A stretch of 64,000 bases of DNA from the NCBI RefSeq assembly GCF_000226115.1, contig NC_016459.1, forward strand, positions 1,364,001-1,428,000, written 5' to 3'. This stretch comes from Thermothielavioides terrestris NRRL 8126 (taxonomy: Eukaryota > Ascomycota > Sordariomycetes > Sordariales > Chaetomiaceae). This document shows, in pieces, positions 55,701-64,000 of this stretch. The position numbers and the translations under genes are program-made. Position 1 is the stretch's first letter. Every line of letters begins with the position of its first letter. The notes beneath the pieces are model-generated. The model had not been told where the DNA came from. It did no database searches and worked only from the letters and a program-made list of their open reading frames with translations.

Positions 55701-57184
55701 TGTCCTCGACGAGCAGGACATAGATTGGGTCCTCTGTATCCTCCGGAAAGCTCTCGTACCGGATCAAGCGGTTGCTGCAGAGCTCTAGCAGGTTCACGAT
55801 GAAAGGCATATCGGCAATCGCCGGACCGAGTGCTCGGTGGGAAAGCAGTCGAGTCCAAGTGAGAAGTATCGGAATCGAAACGACGAGGCTCTGGCTCTGC
55901 ACCACCAGCATCAAGAGCTCTAGGTAGCCTTGAATGTTCGTTTGGGGCGGGATGGCCGCAAACTTCCTATCCAGGTAGTTGCCCAAGGCACAGAGCATCT
56001 AAGGCCCGTCAGTAACAAAACAAACGACTAGAAAAAAAAAATAAATAAAAATGCATGGTTGGGCTGCTTGCCTCAGAGAATTTCTTGCAGAACTGGTATT
56101 TGTCCTCATCGAGATCCTGGGGGTCCACGGTTGACCATTCAAACAGCCGCCGGAAGAGCTCGACCATGCCGGGACTATACATTGGCACCACGAGATCGAC
56201 GAATTCCTGGTCGGTAAAGTTCGACCGACTGTAGAGGGAATGTAGGGACTCGAGGGCAGCCTTCTAACGGTTAATACAACGAGATTCCGTAGACCGCGCG
56301 GTAGGGACTGCCCAAACCTTCTGCACTGGGACGCTGGGAGCGGCGAGACAGCTGCACATGACAGCGCGGCAGCCGACGGCGTTTAATGCTTTGGGAATTG
56401 CCCACAGGACGGCCGAGTTCAGGACGTTGAGGGCCTTGACGGCACATGTCCTGGCGTCCTCGTTCTGCTCGAGACCACTGCCGAGGCACTCGCTGACGAG
56501 CTGCGTTACTCTGCTGAGCCATCCCTCGCTCTCGAACCGAACGTGCGGGCCGGCCTGACGGTTGGGAAAAGCCTCAGTCAGGACAGCAGCCGGCGTAAAA
56601 ATCTCCACGCACGCCTTGCTCAATGCTCCCTCCCGTAGGGCAACCACAACGTCGTCTCCGTAGAAGATCTCGTCGGAAAGGGTCTCGAGGATCTGGAGGA
56701 CGAACAGCTTGTGGACGGGCGAGTTTGGAACACGCCACAGACGGACCAGCAAGCAGTCCATGTCCATCCAGCTGGCGACCCATGAACGCTTGGCCAATTC
56801 GACCCAAAGTTGTGCAATCTTGTTCCTGAGATAGGGCGGATCATCGGCGGAAACCGTCTCGGCCAACTGCAAGACCCATACGCGGAGATAGTCGCGATGC
56901 TCTGGGCTGTAGTCCCCCCACATGTGCTTGACCGCGTGCTCAAGGAGCGACAAGCCGTAATGACGGACAATGGGCTCCTGCGGTTTGTTGAAGGCGAGGC
57001 TGAACCCGTGCGAGGGAGCTTCGCCGAGGCTCTTGATGCCTTCGAGGAAGTCTTCGGCATCGCGTCGGGCTTGGTTGGGCGAATAGGGACTGTGTACGAC
57101 TTTTAGAGCTTCGTGGATTTTCGCGAGGATGGTCTCTCCGCTGTCGCCGGCGGCGGCAGCTCCAGCCACTCCGTTCACGGGCAT
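52771..57184 (-). CDS. MSN5: Exportin-5/Msn5-type karyopherin
   Basis: Ten exons (56318..57184, 56072..56263, 55533..55998, 55348..55469, 55224..55295, 54946..55170, 54461..54886, 54262..54404, 53607..54208, 52771..53546) encode 1296 residues, the expected size. Msn5/exportin-5 is an importin-beta-family carrier that exports phosphorylated regulators and some RNAs, with RanGTP, through nuclear pores. The N-terminal region ([30 protein letters not shown] and [15 protein letters not shown], quoted in part) and the C-terminal exportin region ([20 protein letters not shown]) are family-like helical repeats. Intron 2 is GC-AG (GAG|GCAAGC). The 60-nt intron at 53547..53606 is in frame and stop-free, so it could be retained. 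Start at 57184 is preferred over an upstream in-frame ATG at 57298, which lacks family-like sequence. Confidence 0.92.
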
Positions 57185-57799
57185 TGTCGCGATGCCGAAA
57201 ATCTTGAGAGGCGCGAGCTGCTGAAGTCGCCAGAAGACCGGTCGGTTGACGGGCAGAGACGGCCACCGCGCTGAAGTCAGCGCTTTGGCCTGGGTCAATC
57301 AAGGTTCGTGTCGGTGTCGGTATATAAGGACAAGCAACGAAGAAGTGATCAGGAAGCGACAGGTCGGTGATAGAAGCAAAGCAAACGCGCGGGGTAGAAC
57401 TCGACAAAGACTGATCTGCTTCGGAAAGAACGCTTGAAGTTCTATAGAACCTTCTCTGATCCGTTCCTGGCAAGAAGCTTTATTTGCGCCTGCCAGTAAA
57501 GCCGTATCTGGGCCGACTTGATCGCGGAGCTACAATTATAGTTGGTCCCCACGCAGCTCAGGCAAGCTCAGGCTCGAACTCATGGGACTCACTTTTGGCT
57601 TAGCGCGGGGCAGTTCTGCCTGTTAGTTTGAATACTTTGTAGGCATGGATGCAAACAGAAGGCGGTGAGTCAACACATTGCGTCACTGCCTTGGTCAAGG
57701 ACTTTGTTTGTCGGGCGTTAAGGCATCTCTTTACCGAGACTGTGCAGCTCCCATTGTGGGATGCTCAGGAAACTGCAAGACACCACGGGGATCCGTGGT
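57185..57799. other. Intergenic region, MSN5 promoter and DPH7 3' flank
   Basis: 615 bp. No gene recognised. Confidence 0.5.
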
Positions 57800-59106
57800 T
57801 TATACCATCTCAAATTCCCACAAACATAACAGCTTGTCATAGAAGCTAGTCGACACAACGGACAGCTTTTCCATCCACCCAGGCTGGAAGTCGCTGCCAT
57901 AATTCATGCTTTGGTGCTCCTCGAAACGTCCCAGGACACGGAATCGATAGCCGCCGCTCATCGTCTTCAGGAGCTCAACAACCCTGACGCCGGCATGCAT
58001 GCAGGATGCCAACATCCTTGCTCTCCAAATGTAGCTCTGGTTAGCAGTTGTGTTCAGGTCGATCAGCTTCAGCCGCCAAACCCCTCCGCCAAGTCTGTGT
58101 TCGGCGAGGCTTTTGGGCTTGCCAGAGGACGGAACCTCGAACAACCTAATATGCTCATCATAGCTTCCCGTAACAACCAGCTCATTCCCATCTTCTTGCA
58201 GGGCTAGAGGTAAGATTGCGGTGACCCCAGCATCGTGTCCTCTTGACGCGAGACCGGACACAGACTCAACCATAGCCCCCTCATTCCAAGAGCATGTCTT
58301 GAAGCGCAGCATCGAGTCGTCGCCTCCAGAATACACTCTGAAAGGCGACCGACATGCCTCCTGCCGCTCATTTAACGGCTCCGAGGCAACGAGAACGGGG
58401 GAGATGGCAACACACCAGGTCTCGAGAGTATGCGTTAGGATAGGCTCCGGGTTCAAAGCCCAGTTCCCATCAAACAAGCGCAGGTGTACCAGGTGCACAT
58501 TCCCAGTCGAGGTGGTGAGGGCCAAGACGTTTGCCCGCAATGGGTGCCAACTGAACGAGAGAAACAGTATTTCCTGCCCGGCCGACGGCTTGATCTCGCC
58601 CTGTGACATTCCGGCAATGTCCATCGTGTTTAAGTGTTTCAGGGGCTGTTCCTCCTCGGGCGAGAGCCTGAACAGGGCAAGAGTGGCAGTGCTTGAGACC
58701 GCAGCACATATGTCGCCGTTGCCAGAATGAGGGTTAAATCGGAGGTCCAAGAGGGCTGAGGGCTGAGGTACGGTCTGGATGCGAGTGCTGGATTCCTTGT
58801 GTTAGCCCTGTCCACAGGATCCACGGCATTCACTGAGACTCACATATCCCCATCACAAAGCCGAAAGGCTATGATGCTGCCATTGCGGCTCTGGGGTTGC
58901 TTTAACTGCGCAGGTCGACCGGCTTCGTCTTCTGAACTGGCGTCTGCGTCTGCGTCTGCGATTTCCTGCTCGCCAGTTTGACGCTGAAGATCGTAGGTTC
59001 CAACCAGGAAATACGACGGGAACGCGGGGCAAAATTCGACACAAGACGGAGGGAGCTCGAGAACCTCAGATCTCAGAGATCGGACGAGCTTTCCCTCCTC
59101 GTCCAT
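57800..59106 (-). CDS. DPH7: Diphthine methyl ester hydrolase, WD40 protein DPH7/RRT2
   Basis: Two exons (58844..59106 and 57800..58787, with a 56-nt intron) encode 416 residues. DPH7 (yeast Rrt2, human WDR85) removes a methyl ester from diphthine on elongation factor 2 before final amidation to diphthamide. Seven-bladed WD40-type features include CVEFCPAFPSYFLVGTY near the N-terminus, RNGSIIAFRLCDGD, LSFSWHPL, YSGGDDSMLRFKTCSW, VVTGSYDEHIRLFEV and CMHAGVRVVELL. The C-terminus ends YDKLLCLWEFEMV. The intron is supported because splicing gives DITRIQTVPQPSALLDLRF. Start at 59106 gives MDEEGKLVRSLRSEVLELP. An overlapping upstream ATG at 59186 is noted in findings. The gene is divergent from the DUF1917 gene. 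Confidence 0.92.
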
Positions 59107-59832
59107 TCTGGCGCGCAAAGAGCCTTCGGAGGCCCCAGAATGTCAAAGTCGCGGTTGAGCGGAGGAAAGTTTCGCAGGTCGCACATTCCTTGTCTAAATA
59201 TGCTTTGTCTCTTTCGGATGTTTTCACAACATACTGTACTAGGGTAAGGATACAGTAACAATTCCTTAGAGTTCGCGTGAATTACGGAGGCCTGGACCGC
59301 ACCACAGTGAACCAACGAACTTGGCTGTTGCTGAAGTTCATGGATTTACACTGACTTCTCGGGCTTCTCTTTACCTTTATTGTCACGCCATTCTTGAGTG
59401 AAAGGATGTGAGGATAAACGAACACATCCGTCGCACTACTCTCTTTGAAGCCCACAAGCGATTTTATGATCACTCTGCCTTGAATGTAATAATCACCTCA
59501 GCCAAGAATCATTTCAGCACTGCAGCACTGTCGACGTTCGTCAGCTGCGTTCTGAAATGTTGAGGGATCATCAAATCTGAATCTCCCAAGTCCTCCAACA
59601 ACAACCAACAACAACCAGGCCAGGTTCGCAGATTAAAGACTGCTTTTCATTCCATGCCACAACAAAGAGATATCGCATTCTGGGCTACAGATAACCCACC
59701 CTTTCACCAGCCCGGATTGATATTGAAGATGGGAATCCACTTCTAAGCCTGATACTCTACATCCTCGTACCGAAGGCGACCAGCTTTAGGCATTTTCGCG
59801 AGTAAACGTCAGATTCAAAAGAGATTCTCAAG
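59107..59832. promoter_or_regulatory. Divergent promoter region DPH7 / DUF1917 gene
   Basis: 726 bp between start codons. It contains the DPH7 upstream ORF start (59186) on the minus strand. No other element recognised. Confidence 0.4.
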
Positions 59833-60893
59833 ATGGACTCAGAGTCAGATTTTTACGGTATTTCCCGACCCTCCCAGATCACTCAGCAAGAACCATTGTC
59901 CTGACACTTCTTAGGCGATGAAGAGACCGTTTCGGTCCTGGAGGACCGCGTCGCCAACTTCGACGTCGTGTCTTGGTGGGATCGCCACCGTCCCATGGCA
60001 AGCTACATCCAGCAGACGGCGCGAAACCTAAGCGCAGGACCAGCCCCTGGCTGCCTGTACAACAAGTACGAAGGCGAGCCCGGGGCCCGGCAACTCTCTG
60101 AGTCCGTGGACGACTTCCTCGCCCGACTCCCGCCCGCCACAACCGACTGGCGCCCAGGACTCGACTGGATCTTCATTGCCAACCCTTACGAGCCGCCGGG
60201 CCCGGGCGCCGCACTGGACCGATTTATGGCAGGCGGGGAGGAGCGACTCCAGCTCCTCGAGGCCTTCGAGAACATGGTCACCGCAAGCAGCGCAGGCGGG
60301 ATGGCCGGCAGGTCGCTCGCGAAGCTTCAGAAGGACGTTGCCAAGGAGCGGCGGGCGGCGGTGGAAGACCTGCGGCAGCTCGCGGTGGTGTGCAACGTCG
60401 TCTTGGGGAAGTGGATGCTGTTTCCGGAGCCGGGGAGCGTGAATAGTGTCTGGGCCAAGGTCGCGAGGGCCACGGCCAATAATGAGCTTGGAGTTTCGGC
60501 CAAGGTCGAGACGAGGGTTGACTCCCAGAAGGCGAGGCTGATCTGCGTGTACACGCGAGACTTCAGGGACAAGGACGATGTGGCAAGGGTGCTGAATCGG
60601 TTGAGGCAGCTTGAGCTGGTGAGCCCTGGCGGAAAGCAGATTTACTACAAATCCGGTTAGTTCTAGCCCTCCCTCTCGATTTCGGGATGCGGCTTACTTA
60701 CCATGGCCCTCAGATGCCTGGACCCATCTTGGGATTTACGGGGGAAATCGCTGGGGCATTCAGGCATCCATGGTGAGCACCCCTTCCAGCTTGCCTCGAG
60801 AGCATCTCGAATTTGTTATGAAGCTGACAAAAACAGTACTCGTCCAACGAGCTATTCGCCTACATCAGGACCCTGGCCTCACGCCGTCCGTGA
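59833..60893 (+). CDS. DUF1917 (C11orf68/UPF0696-like) protein
   Basis: Four exons (59833..59857, 59915..60655, 60714..60772, 60837..60893) encode 293 residues. The sequence fits the DUF1917 family, whose members are thought to have an eIF4E-like fold. Biochemical function is unknown. Visible features are an acidic start (MDSESDFYGDEETVSVLEDR), WDRHRPMASYIQQ, a central region LAVVCNVVLGKWMLFPEPG, ICVYTRDFRDKDDVARVL and the aromatic-rich C-terminus DAWTHLGIYGGNRWGIQASM followed by YSSNELFAYI. All introns are 57-64 nt GT-AG with plausible branch points. Total length and the final exon of 18 residues plus stop are consistent with the family. Confidence 0.85.
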
Positions 60894-61449
60894 GCGTCCG
60901 GACCGGGAGCCAGAGTCTTGGTTTTTCGGGAAGGGATGCTCAAGATACTCTACTGCATATCTTTGACTTCACGCAGGAGGTTTGTACCTTAGATACCCAT
61001 ATCAATGCCTCGGCTTATTTCCCCAAACGATGAGCGTTTTGTGCTTGGTGCACGCAGAGAGCGGTGCTCTCCGGCCTGGTAATTCGAAAGGGTACAATGC
61101 GTTCGCGACTGGGGATGCGTTCCGCGGCTGATCCGGTTTTCTTAGTTTTCTCACCGATGGTGTCCGCGTCGAACTTCCGTCCTTCACTGGCATGGGGTTG
61201 GCGGCGGTAGGACAATTAAGCCGGCGTTGGGTGCGCTAAAAGCCAGCCGGTTTGGCCTCGCCTCGGGATGCCCCAGCTGACTCACTTCTACCACCCTTCA
61301 GCAACGCCGGCCCATCAATTTCGGTCGCGACAAGACGCGACCATTCAGCCGTGTGTGCAAGCAATGAAGCCACCGGGCAAGCAATGAAGCCAGGAATAGT
61401 GAGCGCCCACCATGTCATTGGGTTGGTGTCCTCCCACTCAGGGAAGAGC
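60894..61449. other. Convergent 3' region DUF1917 gene / NAA30
   Basis: 556 bp, nothing recognised apart from the two 3' ends. Confidence 0.5.
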
Positions 61450-62126
61450 TTATCGACTCAACGGCGGGGACACATCGTCCTCATCCAAGGCCAGATCCGT
61501 GGCAGCATCCACGTCAGTCGACTTGAGAAGGAGCACCAGGCGATAGGCACTGTTCCCGTTGAGATAGTAACGATGAAGCTTCTTGGAACGCAGAAAGCCG
61601 AGCCGTTCATAGAGTCTCATCGCGGGTATGTTTGTCTCTTCCGTCTCGAGCACGATCTCATCTGCGCCGCGCTGGGCCATGGCATCGATGGCCATCTTGA
61701 CAAGCGCTGTGGCCACGCCGTAGCCTCTGTATGGAGCCGAGACAGCCAGCATGGCGATGTAGCCCCGGAGAGTGGGCGGCGAGTGGGAAGAGTGCATCTC
61801 AAGCTTGCACACTACGACGCCGATGAGGGAGGAGTCGGTTGGGTGCAGAGCCTGTGGGTGGATCAGAGACTGATTAGCAAAGCAGCGAGGCCATAGAGCC
61901 CGGATCTCTCATGGCCTACCATAAAGCAGAGGTGACCCCATTGGCAGAGAAAGTACCGGTAGACATAGATGCTATATGGCTCGCTCAGGTCCTTCGAGAT
62001 GAGAGCACGTATAGCCGGCAAATATTGCGCTTCTAGAGAGTGCTGGTACTGGATGTACTTCAGCTCGCCGGGGTACTCCGCCCTGGCCGACTCTGCGTCG
62101 CCTGCCGAAGGGTTGCAGGCTGTCAT
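61450..62126 (-). CDS. NAA30: N-alpha-acetyltransferase NatC catalytic subunit (Naa30/Mak3)
   Basis: Two exons (61920..62126 and 61450..61851, with a 68-nt intron) encode 202 residues. NatC acetylates proteins starting with Met followed by a hydrophobic residue, co-translationally. The GNAT fold is clear: LISKDLSEPYSIYVYRYFL is the NatC-type substrate-loop region, then GYIAMLAVSAPYRGYGVATALV with the acetyl-CoA motif RGYGVA (residues 111-116), VLETEETNIPAMRLYERLGF and LHRYYLNGNSAYRLVLLLK. The YERLGF and YYLNG blocks distinguish Naa30 from Naa10 and Naa20. The C-terminal about 20 residues are acidic. The gene is divergent from LRO1. Confidence 0.95.
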
Positions 62127-62967
62127 GGGCAGCGGATTCAGTTGGGTTGAGCTTCGGGATTGCTGCTAGAGTGGGACACTAATGAAACGGCAGAAGTGGT
62201 GGGAATAGTACACTCTACTGGAAACACCGGTGACATGGGGTGGAGTGTGAAGCTGGCCCCTCAGGGTTCAGACGCCGCCCAAATTTTGGTCATCGAACTT
62301 TCACATGCAAACGGCCCCCACTACCAACCTTGAACGAGTGGGCCGCGTCTCGTAACCTTACATAACAGTCCATGTACCCTGCAGGTGGGTCTCCGACCTG
62401 ACAGCATCCCGGGCCGGACATATCGCCAGCTACACTTATGGAGCAAACGTTGCACACAATAAATCCAAGTTTTCGGGCCGAAAGCAGCCTCAAGGTTTGG
62501 TGAGAAGTTTGGTGCTGATCAGGACATGCTGGGTTGGTTGGGCGGTCCAATGCAGCCTCGGTCCATGGTTCAAAGAAAACCTTGGAAAGGTGGGGCAGCA
62601 GACGTCACCGATGAGTGAGCCCCCTGCCCCCTTGAGACAAGCAGGGGTACAGGACATGCGGGTGCCGTGACTGCCACCAACGCACGCACGTGAAATGCCA
62701 ACAGCCGCGACCCGGCCCGGCTCTGGTTCGTCACTTCTAGTGTAGATAAGCGACAGCCTATCCGTACATGCTTTTCGTCCATCCTTGAAACAACATCTAC
62801 AAGCCCCCAGCAGAGGTGCAGGTTGTGGAAATACATGTGGGCGGCTTGTCCCCGCCAGGAAGATTGGCAACTGGAAGGCGTGCCGCCTCAGCTGCCATTC
62901 GACGGCCGCCATCTTCCTTGTCTGCAAAGTCCAATCGGGCCACGACTCGCGCGGTTGATCGCCCAAG
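62127..62967. promoter_or_regulatory. Divergent promoter region NAA30 / LRO1
   Basis: 841 bp between start codons. No gene or repeat recognised. Confidence 0.4.
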
Positions 62968-64000
62968 ATGGCGAGCACTTTGCGACGCCGAGTGCCTGCC
63001 GAAAACAAGCCGTCCGAGTCTTACCCACCCACCGACAATGGCACCGACAAGGCCGGCGGGAAGGCCGATGACACGACCAAGCCCCTGCATCACCACCGGC
63101 CCAAGACACGCAAACGCAAAACCACGGCCATCTTCCTGTTGGGCAGTTTGTTTGGGATCATAGCCGCGGGCTTCTTCGCAAAAAGCAATGATCTAATAGA
63201 CTTCCCCGAGATTGGGGAGCTGAGCATGGATAGCCTGTTTGATGTCCTCCCTGCGGGCCTGGTGAAGGACATGCGGGAGCTAGTCGTGAGTCTGGAACCG
63301 GGACAGGACAAGCACAAGCCACAGCGCTCGGCTTGCTAATTAGTTTGTCGCATAGGTCGGCGAACGAGCCTTCCTCGAGAGCTACGACGCCTTCTCCGTA
63401 GGGCTTCAAGTTCGCTCGGAAGGTCTCTCCGCATACCACCCCATCGTCATGGTTCCGGGCGTGATCTCGACGGGCTTGGAGTCTTGGGGAACTTCCAACG
63501 CCTCGCGCCCGTATTTTCGGAAACGGCTTTGGGGGAGCTGGAGCATGATGAGAGCGTTAGTCCTGGACAAGGAGACCTGGAAGACGCACATCATGCTCGA
63601 CAAGAAGACCGGGCTGGACCCGCCGGGGATTAAGCTGCGCGCTGCTCAAGGCTTTGATGCTACAGACTTCTTCATCACGGGATACTGGATCTGGAACAAG
63701 ATCCTGGAGAACCTGGCGTCCCTGGGCTATGACCCCATCAACTCATACACTGCTGCCTACGACTGGCGGCTTGCTTACCATAACCTCGAGACCCGGGATC
63801 ATTATTTCACGAGGTTAAAGTCGCACATCGAGATGGCGGTCCTGCTTCAAAACAGGAAGGTTGTTCTCACATCTCACAGCATGGGGAGCCAAGTTGTGTT
63901 CTATTTCTTTCACTGGGTCACCTCCAAACGCGGCGGCGGCGGAGGGGCCGACTGGGTGGAGAGGCACATAGAATCGTGGATCAACGTCAGCGGATGCATG
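62968..64000 (+). CDS. LRO1: Phospholipid:diacylglycerol acyltransferase LRO1/PDAT (partial)
   Basis: Exon 1 is 62968..63285, followed by a 70-nt intron. Exon 2 runs from 63356 off the right edge, giving 321 codons visible. PDAT moves an acyl group from a phospholipid to diacylglycerol, making triacylglycerol in the ER without acyl-CoA. A basic cytosolic N-terminus (HHHRPKTRKRK) precedes one membrane segment at about residues 53-71 (TAIFLLGSLFGIIAAGFFA). The LCAT-like lumenal domain shows PIVMVPGVISTGLESW, then YDPINSYTAAYDWRLAYHNLE, and the nucleophile motif SHSMG with Ser281. The catalytic Asp and His lie beyond the window. A Gly-rich insert (RGGGGGAD) follows HWVTSK. The LCAT-like nucleophile motif and single anchor support PDAT over acyl-CoA-dependent DGAT. 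Confidence 0.95.

Overview
This is eukaryotic nuclear DNA from a filamentous ascomycete. The evidence is GC-rich coding exons broken by 46-110 nt introns with GT-AG ends and CTRAC-type branch points, a Zn2Cys6 regulator, a Fus3/Kss1-type MAP kinase of MAK-2/PMK1 type, and a cytochrome-b5-fused sphingolipid desaturase start. Protein similarity, judged by eye, fits Sordariomycetes, most likely Sordariales (Chaetomiaceae-like). The genus is not determined. I see no bacterial-type operons, phage, CRISPR array, rRNA or tRNA gene.

Layout, left to right: delta-8 sphingolipid desaturase start (partial, -); dihydrolipoyl dehydrogenase LPD1 (-); nucleolar MIF4G/MA3 protein SGD1 (-) divergent from SRP14 (+); three-RRM SR-like protein GBP2 (-), with an 8-nt microexon and a 4-nt first coding exon; COQ9 (+) convergent with SMC6 (-); SMC6 divergent from ECD/SGT1 (+); ECD convergent with a degenerate APH/kinase-fold protein (-); TAN1 (-); pyruvate decarboxylase (-); ERV1 (-) divergent from HEM4 (+); a transposon-rich block (35.09-37.05 kb); OXR1 TLDc protein (+) convergent with a TEY MAP kinase (-); SEC24 (-); a small membrane protein (+) convergent with a Zn2Cys6 factor (-); exportin MSN5 (-); DPH7 (-) divergent from a DUF1917 protein (+); NatC catalytic subunit NAA30 (-) divergent from LRO1/PDAT (+, partial at the right edge).

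The genes are mostly core housekeeping functions: mitochondrial metabolism (LPD1, COQ9, ERV1), heme synthesis (HEM4), fermentation (PDC), ribosome and translation support (SGD1, SRP14, TAN1, DPH7), genome maintenance (SMC6), transport (SEC24, MSN5) and lipid synthesis. They do not form a pathway cluster. Gene models were built by hand from splice signals and reading-frame continuity. Each exon set given sums to a whole number of codons.

The accessory content lies between HEM4 and OXR1. Two copies of a roughly 390-bp MITE-like element have near-identical terminal inverted repeats, 8-bp target duplications and a telomere-like (CCCTAA-type) core. The second copy is decayed by C-to-T and G-to-A changes and lies inside a 1.55-kb non-coding element with its own 19-bp inverted repeats and a perfect 8-bp target duplication. 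That outer element also holds a 38-bp minisatellite. I found no convincing new multi-gene system. The nested element and the unusual splicing (microexon, two GC-AG introns) are the parts most worth checking.
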